Of a stretch of DNA of 64,000 nucleotides, positions 1 to 7,605 are shown piece by piece; position 1 is the first letter of the stretch; every line of letters begins with the position of its first letter. The notes below the pieces were generated by a model. That model did no database searches, was not told the origin of the DNA, and was given only the letters and a program-made list of their open reading frames with translations. Source of the DNA: an uncultured Chloroflexota bacterium (GTDB lineage Bacteria; Chloroflexota; Dehalococcoidia; Lucifugimonadales; UBA1127). The position numbers and the translations under genes are program-made. The stretch lies in the NCBI GenBank assembly GCA_913045315.1, contig CAJWQJ010000005.1, positions 34,019 through 98,018 on the forward strand, read 5' to 3'.

Positions 1-501
1 GTAGAAAAATCAATCTATCCGTTAGTAATTGCATCACAAACTATTCCAATCATAGCAATAACTCCACTTTTGTTGGTTTGGATAGGGTACGGAATATTTA
101 CCAAAATTATCATCGTGGCATTAATTTCGTTTTTTCCAATAGTTGTTAACATGGTTGATGGTCTTCGATCTACTGATATTTCTATAGAAAAAATGGCAAT
201 AACTCTCGGAGCAAATAAATTTCAATTATTAACCTTAATAAGGATTCCCTCTTCGCTACCATACCTTTTTTCTGGCATGAAAATTGGGATCTCAATATCA
301 GTAATTGGTGCAGTGATAGGCGAATGGGTCGGAGCGAGTTCAGGACTTGGATACTTAATGCTTCAATCTGCTCCACGATTTCAAACTTCATTAGTTTTTG
401 CTTCGATATTCTTTTTATCTATTATTGGAATTAGTCTTTTTACATTTATACAGGTTTTAGAATACAAACTTGTTAGGTGGAATCGTTTTTCAAATTATTA
501 A
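1..501 (+). CDS. ABC transporter permease, 5' truncated (ThiX/SsuC-type)
   Basis: Inner-membrane permease subunit of an ABC importer. The reading frame is open from base 1, so the gene starts outside the window and only about the last 166 residues are present. Several hydrophobic segments are visible. The cytoplasmic loop EKMAITLGANKFQ...RIPSSLP fits the EAA motif that docks onto the ATPase (EAA-x3-G-x9-I-x-LP). The next gene, 15 bp downstream, encodes a ThiY/NMT1-like binding protein, so a pyrimidine-type thiamine precursor is the likeliest substrate. Nitrate/sulfonate/taurine permeases share this fold, so the substrate rests on the neighbour. The ATPase gene must lie upstream, outside the window. 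Confidence 0.85.
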   Translation, partial: VEKSIYPLVIASQTIPIIAITPLLLVWIGYGIFTKIIIVALISFFPIVVNMVDGLRSTDISIEKMAITLGANKFQLLTLIRIPSSLPYLFSGMKIGISISVIGAVIGEWVGASSGLGYLMLQSAPRFQTSLVFASIFFLSIIGISLFTFIQVLEYKLVRWNRFSNY

Positions 502-516
502 TTGGAGAAATAAATT

Positions 517-1533
517 ATGCTATCAAAAATATATGCTTTACTATTATCCTCTTTAATGGCATTAACCTTTGTAATTGGATGTGAATCTGCAAATTCCTCA
601 AATGACACAAGGGAAAATTTCAACAATATTAGCTTAGCTTTAGATTGGTATCCATGGTCTAACCATGTTGGATTGTTTGTTGCAAAAGAAAAAGGTTACT
701 ACAAAGATAACAATCTTGATATTTCAATCTATACACCTTCTGACCCTTCAAACATTTTACAAACTGTTGGGTCTGGAAAGGACGACTTCGGAATTAGTTA
801 TCAAACAGATGTTATATTAGCTCAGGCCGAAGGAATACCAGTAACATCTGTATTTGCAATCGTCCAACATCCATTAAATTCAATTATTACCTTAAAAAGC
901 TCAGGAATAAACAGGCCAAAAGATTTAGAGGGAAAAAAAGTAGGATATCCAGGTATTCCCACAGAGGAATTATTACTCAACACAGTAGTTGAATACGACG
1001 GTGGGAACATTCAAAAAGTAGAATTAATTAATGTTGGGTATGATTTGGTTAAAGCACTAATAAGTAAAAAAGTTGACGCAATCATTGGAGCTTATTGGGT
1101 TCATGAATCTTTTATTATAGAAAAACAAGGATTACAAGTTAACGTATTAAAAATTGAAGATTGGGGTGTGCCAGATTTTTATGAACTAGTAATAGTCACT
1201 AACGAAAATACAGTAAAAAATAACCCTGAACTTATTCGGAAATTTCTTGATTCAACCGTGAAAGGCTACCAATACTCCATAGAAAATCCAGAAACAGGAA
1301 TAAACATTATGAAAAATTCGAATCCAGAAATCGATACGAAATTAGAAACTGCAGGAATTAAGTTATTACTTCCTCTTTGGAACGAAAAAGATATCTTATT
1401 TGGATGGCAGGATAAAACAAGATGGAAAAATTTAGCTTCTTGGATGTTGGATAAAAAATTAATTAATAATCCTGTTGATTTAGATAAAACATTCACCAAT
1501 CAGTTTGTAGAAACTAGCAATGGAGGTAGATGA
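517..1533 (+). CDS. NMT1/THI5-like substrate-binding lipoprotein (ThiY-type)
   Basis: Extracytoplasmic binding protein that would feed the upstream permease. The N-terminus is a lipoprotein signal: a hydrophobic stretch ending FVIGC, with the lipidated Cys at about residue 22. The mature part starts with the family signature LDWYPWSNHVGLFVAKEKGYY, followed by GSGKDDFGISYQTDV and QAEGIPVTS. These closely resemble ThiY proteins, which bind formylaminopyrimidine for thiamine salvage. The length (338 aa) is normal. Translation begins with ATG after GGAG. The last codons form the left arm of a terminator hairpin. Family assignment is firm; the exact ligand is inferred. Confidence 0.85.
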   Translation: MLSKIYALLLSSLMALTFVIGCESANSSNDTRENFNNISLALDWYPWSNHVGLFVAKEKGYYKDNNLDISIYTPSDPSNILQTVGSGKDDFGISYQTDVILAQAEGIPVTSVFAIVQHPLNSIITLKSSGINRPKDLEGKKVGYPGIPTEELLLNTVVEYDGGNIQKVELINVGYDLVKALISKKVDAIIGAYWVHESFIIEKQGLQVNVLKIEDWGVPDFYELVIVTNENTVKNNPELIRKFLDSTVKGYQYSIENPETGINIMKNSNPEIDTKLETAGIKLLLPLWNEKDILFGWQDKTRWKNLASWMLDKKLINNPVDLDKTFTNQFVETSNGGR

Positions 1534-1564
1534 TTTTTATAATAAATATCGTCTACCTCCATTG
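1518..1564. terminator. Bidirectional hairpin between binding-protein gene and rplL
   Basis: A perfect 13-bp inverted repeat (CAATGGAGGTAGA / TCTACCTCCATTG) encloses a 21-nt AT-rich loop. The left arm contains the last codons of the binding-protein gene, whose TGA stop opens the loop. Two convergent transcription units meet here, so it probably terminates both. There is no long T-run directly after either arm, only T-rich sequence on the plus side. Confidence 0.7.
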
Positions 1565-1579
1565 AGTTATGTTTTATAT

Positions 1580-1975
1580 TTAACTCACTTGTGCTTGAGC
1601 ACCTGCAGCTTCAAGTTTAGTCTTTATTTCTTCAGCTTCTTCTTTAGAAACACCTTCTTTAACATCCGCAGGAGCTGATTCAACCAAATCTTTAGCTTCC
1701 TTAAGTCCAAGAGTAGTAACTTCTCTAACTGCCTTAATTACATTTACCTTATTAGGGCCTATTTCTTGAAGATTAACTTTAAAATCACTTTGTTCTTCTC
1801 CACCAGCAGCAGGAGCAGCATCACCACCAGCAGCAGGAGCAGCAGCAGGAGCAGCAGCCATCACAGGAGCTGCAGCACTAACCCCAAAAGTTTCCTCAAG
1901 TTCCTTTACCAACCAAGAAACATCCAGGACTGAAAGTTGTTTAATTCCTTCTAAAATTTCTTCCTTTGTAGCCAT
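1580..1975 (-). CDS. rplL: Ribosomal protein bL12 (L7/L12)
   Basis: Stalk protein of the 50S subunit that recruits translational GTPases. The 131-aa protein has the typical order: N-terminal dimerisation helix (residues 1-35), Ala/Pro/Gly-rich hinge (about 37-62, repeated AAPAA and AAGG), and C-terminal domain with [23 protein letters not shown]. It is slightly longer than E. coli L7/L12 because of the long hinge and a short tail after the usual end. It is the last gene of the operon, 41 bp after rplJ, and ends at a shared bidirectional hairpin. Confidence 0.97.
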   Translation of the reverse strand: MATKEEILEGIKQLSVLDVSWLVKELEETFGVSAAAPVMAAAPAAAPAAGGDAAPAAGGEEQSDFKVNLQEIGPNKVNVIKAVREVTTLGLKEAKDLVESAPADVKEGVSKEEAEEIKTKLEAAGAQAQVS

Positions 1976-2016
1976 TGTATACCCCCAATTCAGTAAATAT
2001 TTAAACTATAATACTT

Positions 2017-2565
2017 CTAATTTTGTTCGGAAATTCTTTGCAAAGCTGTCACCAAGTTTTGATGAGGACGGTTAATAACACTGACCATATTAGTTGCTGG
2101 TGTATTTAAAGTCCTTACAAAACCAGTTAGCGTTCCAATAAGTTGACCCATTATATCTGCAATCATAACTGGTTTAGGTTTTGTTTTTGATAGCGACTCA
2201 ATATCCGATTGTGATAGTACAATGCCATCGAGAACTCCCCCGTTAACAATCATAGGTAACCGATTAGCATCTAGAAAATTTAGCAATGATTTTGCCGCTT
2301 CTACCGGATCACCTTCACACAAAACTAAACCTGTTTGTTCTGTAAGTATTTCTTTTATTTCTGATCTTCCCAATTCATCTGCAGCAATTGCTGCAAGAGT
2401 ATTTTTAACCACCTTGTATGAAGCCCCATTAGTTCTAAGTGCTTTCCTAAGAGATGTCATGTCTTTAACGGTAATTCCTGAAAACCCAGTACTTATAACA
2501 AAATTGGAACTGGCCATTTCAGCTTTTATTACTTCAACCTGATTAATATTTCTGTCAGAAGGCAT
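2017..2565 (-). CDS. rplJ: Ribosomal protein uL10
   Basis: Base of the ribosomal stalk; binds 23S rRNA and carries bL12 dimers on its C-terminal helix. Recognisable blocks are the early FVISTGFSGITVKDMTSLRKALR and YKVVKNTLAAIA. The 182-aa length is usual for bacteria. ATG follows a GAGG motif. A leader with a terminator-like hairpin and U-tract precedes it, so it is probably feedback-regulated by the L10-L12 complex. Confidence 0.96.
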   Translation of the reverse strand: MPSDRNINQVEVIKAEMASSNFVISTGFSGITVKDMTSLRKALRTNGASYKVVKNTLAAIAADELGRSEIKEILTEQTGLVLCEGDPVEAAKSLLNFLDANRLPMIVNGGVLDGIVLSQSDIESLSKTKPKPVMIADIMGQLIGTLTGFVRTLNTPATNMVSVINRPHQNLVTALQRISEQN

Positions 2566-2576
2566 TCTTCATCCTC

Positions 2577-2684
2577 AAAAAAAAACCTAGTCATTAAAAC
2601 TAGGCCAAAAGAAAATTTATTAACTTGAACCTACGTAGGAAAAAATTAAGGCCTATTAAGCCACCTAACGATCTGAGGCCTAAT
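2577..2684 (-). promoter_or_regulatory. Ribosomal L10 leader with intrinsic attenuator
   Basis: On the minus strand the rplA-rplJ gap holds a long-range stem (ATTAGGCCT pairing with AGGCCTTAAT) enclosing GTTAGGTGG. It is followed by a short hairpin (CCTAGT, 7-nt loop, ACTAGG; 2586-2604) and then nine T residues. The hairpin plus U-tract is an intrinsic terminator just before rplJ. This layout matches L10 leaders, where the L10(L12) complex binds the upstream fold and controls rplJL. The regulatory mechanism is inferred from position and fold. Confidence 0.7.
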
Positions 2685-2687
2685 AGT

Positions 2688-2716
2688 ATATTACACAATA
2701 AAACAAATACAGTAAA
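2688..2716 (-). promoter_or_regulatory. Candidate internal promoter for rplJ-rplL
   Basis: Reading the minus strand, TTTACT (2716-2711) and TAATAT (2693-2688) are separated by 17 bp. Both resemble sigma-70-type -35 and -10 boxes. They sit just upstream of the L10 leader, where a separate rplJL promoter is common. The local AT-richness makes chance matches likely. Confidence 0.45.
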
Positions 2717-2747
2717 GTCAAACCTAAAGAAAATTGTTTAATTTGGT

Positions 2748-3479
2748 TCAAATACTCGCATTTTGAACTGAACCAATATCCAAAGAGATACTTGGACCCA
2801 TCGTTGTAGTAAGGTGGATTGATTTGAAAAGAGATCCTTTAATTCCGTCAGGTTTCGCTCTTGTAATTGCTCCTACTACCGTAAATAAATTTTCAGCAAC
2901 CTGAGAATTCTGAAAACTAACTTTTCCAATTGCAACATGGATATTTCCAGACCGGTCCATCCTGAACTCTACCCTACCCTGTTTAACCTCATTAATAGCT
3001 GCACCAATATCTTCAGGTTGAACCACAGTACCAGTTCGTGGATTTGGCATAAGACCTTTTCGCCCAAGTACTCTGCCAAGTTTTCCTATTTGCCCCATAA
3101 CATCTGGAGTAGCTATAGCAACATCGAAATCTACCCAACCTTCTGTTTCAATTCGCTTGATAGTCTCTTCATCTCCAATAAAATCAGCACCAGATTCACG
3201 TGCCAATGCAACTGCAGAGCCCTGAACAAAGGCGATAACTGTTTTGGCTTTACCTGTACCATGAGGCAGCACTGAAACACTTCGTATTTGTTGATCAGCA
3301 TGCCTAGGATCAGCATTAGTTCTTAGATGAAGCTCAAATGTTTCATCAAACTTAACACTACTAGCTAATTTTAAAAGTTCTATTGCTTCATCCACATTAT
3401 AGTGTCGACCATGTTCAATATCTTTCACAGATTGTTTATATCTTTTGCCTCTACCACGAAGTGATGGTTCAGTCGTCAA
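2748..3479 (-). CDS. rplA: Ribosomal protein uL1
   Basis: L1 stalk protein of the 50S subunit and usual translational repressor of its own operon. The signature GRVLGRKGLMPNPRTGTV is present, with VEFRMDRSGNIHVAIGK near the C-terminus. I set the start at TTG 3479 rather than the longer ORF start. A strong GGAGGG lies 8 nt upstream of this TTG (3488-3493), and the protein then begins TTEPSLRGRGKRY, as L1 proteins do. The result is 243 aa, with its ribosome-binding site inside the end of rplK. Confidence 0.95.
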   Translation of the reverse strand: MTTEPSLRGRGKRYKQSVKDIEHGRHYNVDEAIELLKLASSVKFDETFELHLRTNADPRHADQQIRSVSVLPHGTGKAKTVIAFVQGSAVALARESGADFIGDEETIKRIETEGWVDFDVAIATPDVMGQIGKLGRVLGRKGLMPNPRTGTVVQPEDIGAAINEVKQGRVEFRMDRSGNIHVAIGKVSFQNSQVAENLFTVVGAITRAKPDGIKGSLFKSIHLTTTMGPSISLDIGSVQNASI

Positions 3480-3483
3480 TTTC

Positions 3484-3912
3484 TTATCCCTCCAAAACTC
3501 GTAAACCCATACTTTTTGCTGTACCCACCAAGGTATTAACTGCAGCATCCAAATCTCCAGCTGTTAAATCTGGTTCTTTAACTTTTGCGATATCCTCAAT
3601 TTGTTTTCTTGTTAACTGACCTATGATATGCCTTCTGGGTTCAGAACTGGCCTTTGAAATACCTGCAGCCTTTTTTATCAAATCCGAAGCGGGTGGAGAT
3701 TTGGTAATAAAGGTAAAACTTCTGTCCTCATATACCGTAAGTTGGACAGGAATTATATTACCACGCTGATTGGCTGTTTTAGCATTGTATTCTTTTACAA
3801 ATTCCATGATATTAACACCATGTTGACCCAATGCTGGACCAATAGGAGGAGCAGGAGTTGCTTCACCTGCTGGTATTTGTATTTTAATTTCTGCTAATAC
3901 TCTCTTTGCCAT
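3484..3912 (-). CDS. rplK: Ribosomal protein uL11
   Basis: Binds the GTPase-associated region of 23S rRNA and is needed for factor binding and the stringent response. The 142-aa protein carries the proline-rich N-terminal block [21 protein letters not shown] and the C-terminal SMGLRV ending. It lies 27 bp after nusG, with AAGGA upstream of ATG. Order and spacing match the standard nusG-rplK-rplA-rplJ-rplL arrangement. Confidence 0.97.
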   Translation of the reverse strand: MAKRVLAEIKIQIPAGEATPAPPIGPALGQHGVNIMEFVKEYNAKTANQRGNIIPVQLTVYEDRSFTFITKSPPASDLIKKAAGISKASSEPRRHIIGQLTRKQIEDIAKVKEPDLTAGDLDAAVNTLVGTAKSMGLRVLEG

Positions 3913-3939
3913 TAGTAATCCTTATAAACCTATTCTCAA

Positions 3940-4572
3940 TTACGCATCAAGTCTTTCTGCCTGTAAAAAGTCAAGTTCAACAGGGGTTTCTCTGCCAAAA
4001 AATGAAACAAGAACACGGACTTTCCCTTTTTCAGTCAATACTTCTTCAACTACTCCAATAAACTCTTGGAATGGGCCATCAGTAATCTTCACATTCTGTC
4101 CTTTTACAAATCCGATCTTTGCTCGAGGTTGGGAAGCTTCCATTCGACGGAAAATTCCACTCACTTCTGCATCAGTTAATGGAAGGGGGCGTACTCTTTT
4201 CTCTCCTTCCTCATCGGCAGATATAAAACCAGTAACACCAGGAGTATTTCGAACTACAAACCAGCTTTCATCATCAATAATCATCCTGACCATAACATAT
4301 CCAGGTAACAAACGTTCTTGTTTAGGTGTGCGACGACCATCTTTTATTTCAACAACTTCCTCAGTCGGCACTACAACTTGGTAAACTTTGTGACGTACAT
4401 CCATAGTGTCAATTCGTTGTTCAAGATTTTTTCTGACACGTTCCTCTAGACCAGAATAGCAATGGATAATATACCATAGCCCTTGATCGATATTTAAATC
4501 TTCTGAATCTTCATTACTAGCTAGATCAGTCTGATTGTCTTCATTTTCTACTGTTGTCTCTTCTAGATCCAT
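3940..4572 (-). CDS. nusG: Transcription termination/antitermination factor NusG
   Basis: RNA polymerase-associated factor linking transcription to translation. After an acidic N-terminal extension (about 40 residues rich in Glu/Asp/Asn), the NGN domain begins with LWYIIHCYSGLEERV and contains ERLLPGYVMVRM. The KOW domain follows at about 155-190 (VKGQNVKITDGPFQEFIGVVEEV). I choose ATG 4572, which lies 10 bp after secE with GGAG just upstream. The longer ORF start would overlap secE and add a hydrophobic stretch foreign to NusG. Predicted length is 210 aa. Confidence 0.95.
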   Translation of the reverse strand: MDLEETTVENEDNQTDLASNEDSEDLNIDQGLWYIIHCYSGLEERVRKNLEQRIDTMDVRHKVYQVVVPTEEVVEIKDGRRTPKQERLLPGYVMVRMIIDDESWFVVRNTPGVTGFISADEEGEKRVRPLPLTDAEVSGIFRRMEASQPRAKIGFVKGQNVKITDGPFQEFIGVVEEVLTEKGKVRVLVSFFGRETPVELDFLQAERLDA

Positions 4573-4582
4573 TGTCTCCACA

Positions 4583-4822
4583 CTAAACACCAAGAATAAA
4601 TTTTGAAACAAAATCAAAGATAAAATCAACTATTGTTAGAAACAGCCCAACCGCTGCCGAAAGAGCAATAACTATCCCGGTCAACCTAATTGCTTCATTT
4701 CTTGGCGGCCATTCAGATTTTCTTAATTCAGCCCAGACTTCACCAAAAAACTTTACTATCGATTGCCCAGGCAAACCAACTGACCTTTTAGCTGAAGTGC
4801 GACTTTGATTTTGTCGAACCAA
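4583..4822 (-). CDS. secE: Preprotein translocase subunit SecE
   Basis: Small single-span subunit that stabilises SecY in the translocon. The 79-aa protein has a basic N-terminus, the conserved amphipathic helix FFGEVWAELRKSEWPPRNEA (SecE signature around KVxWP) and one C-terminal membrane span of about 25 residues. It sits between rpmG (6 bp) and nusG (10 bp) in the usual order. The short, one-span form is normal outside the Enterobacteria. Confidence 0.95.
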   Translation of the reverse strand: MVRQNQSRTSAKRSVGLPGQSIVKFFGEVWAELRKSEWPPRNEAIRLTGIVIALSAAVGLFLTIVDFIFDFVSKFILGV

Positions 4823-4828
4823 CTTAAC

Positions 4829-4993
4829 CTACCTCACTTCACGATAAAGTTGTCGACCATAACACCTATTACAATACTTATTGAGCTCAAGTCTTTGAGG
4901 ATCACTTCTTCTGTTCTTAGATGTTCTGTAATTTCGCTCTCCACACTCGGTACATTGCATTGTAACAAGAACTCTATCGCCTTTTTTTGCCAT
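4829..4993 (-). CDS. rpmG: Ribosomal protein bL33 (zinc-ribbon form)
   Basis: This gene is too short for the supplied ORF track. Translating 4993 down to 4829 gives a 54-aa protein starting MAKKGDRVLVTMQCTEC. It has two CxxC pairs (CTEC near residue 14 and CNRC near 42), the zinc-binding C+ form of L33. It fills the gap between tuf (7 bp) and secE (6 bp), where rpmG is found in many bacteria. Confidence 0.95.
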   Translation of the reverse strand: MAKKGDRVLVTMQCTECGERNYRTSKNRRSDPQRLELNKYCNRCYGRQLYREVR

Positions 4994-5000
4994 TGTAATC

Positions 5001-6191
5001 TTAGCCTTTCACAGTAGTTATTACGCCAGCTCCAACAGTTCGTCCGCCTTCTCTGATTGCAAATCGTAATCCTTCTTCTAATGCTACTGAAGCTTGAAGA
5101 TTTATATCCATCGTAATGTTGTCACCTGGCATAACCATTTCAACACCCGCTGGCAAAACTATTTCTCCTGTAACATCGGTAGTTCGAATATAAAACTGAG
5201 GTCGGTATCCAGGAAAAAATGGAGTATGTCTTCCACCCTCATCTTTGCTTAAAACATATACTTCAGCAGACGCCGTAGTCGCAGGCTTAATAGAACCTGG
5301 AAATGCAAGAACCTGACCTCTCTCAATTTGTTCTCTATCAACTCCACGAAGCAAGCATCCAACCGCATCACCAGCTTCACCCTCGTCAAGGGTTTTTTGA
5401 AACATTTCAACGCCTGTAACAGTTGTTGTTGTCGTATCACCAAATCCTACTCTTTCTACTTCCTGACCAACTGTTATTTTCCCACGTTCTATTCGACCAG
5501 TAACAACAGTACCGCGACCTTTGATTCCAAAAACGTCTTCAATAGGCATTAAAAATGGCTGGTCTATTGGCCGTTCAGGAACTGGAATGTAGTCATCAAC
5601 AGCTTGCATTAAGTCAAGAATCCCTTGTTGTGCTTCTGTATCTCCTTCTAAAGCTTTAAGAGCTGATACTCTTACAATAGGAATATCATCTCCAGGAAAT
5701 TCATAACGAGATAATAATTCACGAATTTCTAATTCGACAAGCTCTAATAATTCAGGATCATCCATTTGATCAACTTTATTTAGAGCCACAACTATCGAAG
5801 GAACATTTACTTGTCGAGCCAAAAGAATATGCTCGCGTGTTTGAGGCATCGGACCATCAGGAGCACTAACCACTAATATAGTTCCATCCATCTGAGCAGC
5901 ACCTGTAATCATGTTTTTGATGTAGTCCGCGTGACCTGGACAATCTACATGCGCATAGTGTCTACCCTCAGTTTCATATTCAACGTGAGTAATAGAAATA
6001 GTAACTCCACGTGCTTTCTCTTCAGGAGCTTTATCAATCTGATCGAAAGCAACAAATTTAGTTGCGTTATTAGATTGCTCACTTAAAGTTTTACTTATAG
6101 CCGCAGTTAGCGTAGTTTTACCATGGTCAACATGACCGATAGTACCAACATTAAGATGCGGTTTATCTCTAACAAATTTTTCCTTAGCCAC
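5001..6191 (-). CDS. tuf: Elongation factor Tu
   Basis: GTPase that delivers aminoacyl-tRNA to the ribosome. G-domain motifs are [10 protein letters not shown] (G1, about residue 18), DCPGHADY (G3) and NKVD (G4), followed by the two beta-barrel domains. The C-terminus ends [13 protein letters not shown]. The length is 396 aa. The start is GTG at 6191, with GGAGG about 9 nt upstream. Only one tuf copy is visible. It follows three tRNA genes on the same strand, as tufB does in E. coli. Confidence 0.98.
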   Translation of the reverse strand: MAKEKFVRDKPHLNVGTIGHVDHGKTTLTAAISKTLSEQSNNATKFVAFDQIDKAPEEKARGVTISITHVEYETEGRHYAHVDCPGHADYIKNMITGAAQMDGTILVVSAPDGPMPQTREHILLARQVNVPSIVVALNKVDQMDDPELLELVELEIRELLSRYEFPGDDIPIVRVSALKALEGDTEAQQGILDLMQAVDDYIPVPERPIDQPFLMPIEDVFGIKGRGTVVTGRIERGKITVGQEVERVGFGDTTTTTVTGVEMFQKTLDEGEAGDAVGCLLRGVDREQIERGQVLAFPGSIKPATTASAEVYVLSKDEGGRHTPFFPGYRPQFYIRTTDVTGEIVLPAGVEMVMPGDNITMDINLQASVALEEGLRFAIREGGRTVGAGVITTVKG

Positions 6192-6229
6192 TTAATGAAC
6201 CTCCGTTTTACTTATTACCAAACATTATC

Positions 6230-6304
6230 TGGAGCCCACAGCCGGAATTGAACCGGCGACCCCGTTCTTACCAAGAACGTGCTCTGCCGCTGAGCTATGT
6301 GGGC
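6230..6304 (-). tRNA. tRNA-Thr (GGT)
   Basis: On the minus strand it reads GCCCACATAGCTCAGCGGCAGAG and folds into a full cloverleaf. Acceptor GCCCACA pairs with TGTGGGC. Anticodon stem CGTTC/GAACG carries loop TTGGTAA, giving anticodon GGT. The T-arm has GTTCAATTC. The 3' CCA is encoded. It lies 38 bp upstream of tuf. Confidence 0.96.
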
Positions 6305-6369
6305 AAACATATTAATTTCATAATATAAATATACTATAAAATAATATAAAAGCCCAATCCAAATCCGAG

Positions 6370-6454
6370 TGGAGGGAGTAGGATTCGAACCTACGTAGCC
6401 CTTCCGGGCGCCAGATTTACAGTCTGGTGCGTTTGGCCGCTCCGCCACCCCTCC
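6370..6454 (-). tRNA. tRNA-Tyr (GTA)
   Basis: An 85-nt class II tRNA with a long variable arm. Acceptor GGAGGGG pairs with TCCCTCC (one G-T wobble). Anticodon stem CCAGA/TCTGG has loop CTGTAAA, anticodon GTA. T-arm is GTAGG-TTCGAAT-CCTAC. The CCA end is not encoded (ACTC follows the acceptor), so it needs the CCA-adding enzyme found near 48.4 kb. Confidence 0.95.
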
Positions 6455-6513
6455 GGGCAAATAGGAATTGTACCACAGTTATTATTTTGAGCCAAGCAAG
6501 CCATTTATTTAAA

Positions 6514-6585
6514 AGCCCCAGACCGGACTTGAACCGATAACCTGGCGATTACAAATCGCCTGCGCTTCCCTTGCGCCACTGGGGC
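6514..6585 (-). tRNA. tRNA-Thr (TGT)
   Basis: On the minus strand it begins GCCCCAGTGGCGCAAGGG. Acceptor GCCCCAG pairs with CTGGGGC. Anticodon stem GCGAT/ATCGC carries loop TTGTAA-type sequence with anticodon TGT, and the T-loop is GTTCAAGTC. CCA is not encoded. It is the first gene of the tRNA-tuf transcription unit. Confidence 0.93.
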
Positions 6586-6626
6586 ATGTTAAAAATTATC
6601 ACCAAATCATACTCTCATTTTAATAT

Positions 6627-6655
6627 ATCGTATCAGTTAGGAATAAAAAGTCCAA
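6627..6655 (-). promoter_or_regulatory. Candidate promoter of the tRNA-tuf-ribosomal operon
   Basis: Reading the minus strand, TTGGAC (6655-6650) and TACGAT (6632-6627) are separated by exactly 17 bp, a good sigma-70 match. It lies about 42 bp before the first tRNA and is the best-looking promoter in the 170-bp divergent spacer. No other gene-like feature is visible in this spacer. Confidence 0.6.
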
Positions 6656-6756
6656 GAACAAAGTTGTAAAAAATATTATAAAAATATCTTGTACATCTTG
6701 AAAATTTTATGTATAACTGATTTGTTGCAATTATTTCTATTGATGGGAAAGGTTAT

Positions 6757-7605
6757 ATGCATATGGGAACTTTGGAAAATAAAGTAGCGATAGTAACAGG
6801 AGCAAGCAGAGGATTAGGAAAGAATATCGCTATGAGTTTAGCAAAAGAAGGTGCTATTGTTATAGCTACAGCACGCACAGAAAATGAAAATGATTCTAAA
6901 ATCCCTGGGTCACTTAACCAAACGGTAAAATTAATTACTGAATCTGGAGGAAACTCAATAGCTATTCGTTGCGATGTAAGTAGGGAAGAAGATGTAGCTG
7001 AATGTGTATCCAAAGTATTAAAACAATACAAGAAAATTGATATACTAGTTAATAATGCTGGGATATTAGCACCAGGAAGCTTGCAAGAAATGCAAACACG
7101 GCATTTCGATTTACAATATCGCATAAATGTACGTGGTCCTTTTATATTCAGTCGCGAAGTTTTGCCTTCAATGATTGAAAACAAATGGGGCCACATAATT
7201 AATATTTCAAGTACAGGAGCTATAGGGCCTGGAGAAGGTCCTTATGAAGGACAATATTCAGGCGGACATAGTTATGGTTCCACAAAAGCTGCACTCGAAA
7301 GAATGACCCAAGGGTTAGCAGCAGAAAACTTTCAACATAATATTGCTGTAAATGCTCTTTCCCCCGAAATCGGTGAATGGTCAGAGGGAGGGCACTATTT
7401 CAGAGGCCCTGATAGTAACTATGATGGGTGGCGTCTTTCTGGTGAAATCATTGGAGATGCCTCAGCTTTAATTTGCTCAAAATCCCCCAAAGAATACACA
7501 GGAAAAATTCTATATGACGAATCTGTTTTCCTTTCTGAAGGATGGACCCTCGAAGAGGTTCGTACTAGATATCCGGTTGAGCCAGGAGATAGATCACGCA
7601 GATAA
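6757..7605 (+). CDS. Short-chain dehydrogenase/reductase
   Basis: NAD(P)-dependent oxidoreductase with a Rossmann fold. Visible SDR motifs are the cofactor-binding TGASRGLGKN (about residue 15), NNAG (about 100), catalytic Ser in NISSTGA (about 150) and YGSTK (about 172) with catalytic Tyr and Lys. The 282-aa protein has an insert between the catalytic Ser and Tyr rich in Gly (EGPYEGQYSGGHS), longer than in FabG. The C-terminus also extends past the core. Two ATG codons (6757, 6763) are possible; GGAAAGG precedes the first. Its 3' end overlaps the convergent RNase gene by 12 bp. Substrate is unknown. Confidence 0.85.
   Translation: MHMGTLENKVAIVTGASRGLGKNIAMSLAKEGAIVIATARTENENDSKIPGSLNQTVKLITESGGNSIAIRCDVSREEDVAECVSKVLKQYKKIDILVNNAGILAPGSLQEMQTRHFDLQYRINVRGPFIFSREVLPSMIENKWGHIINISSTGAIGPGEGPYEGQYSGGHSYGSTKAALERMTQGLAAENFQHNIAVNALSPEIGEWSEGGHYFRGPDSNYDGWRLSGEIIGDASALICSKSPKEYTGKILYDESVFLSEGWTLEEVRTRYPVEPGDRSRR

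Noticed and set aside
4573-4629. N-terminal extension of NusG in the ORF track
   Set aside because: It overlaps secE; ATG 4572 with GGAG upstream is the better start.
6215-6460. Minus-strand ORF of 81 aa
   Set aside because: Covers two tRNA genes; the translated pattern is the usual tRNA shadow.
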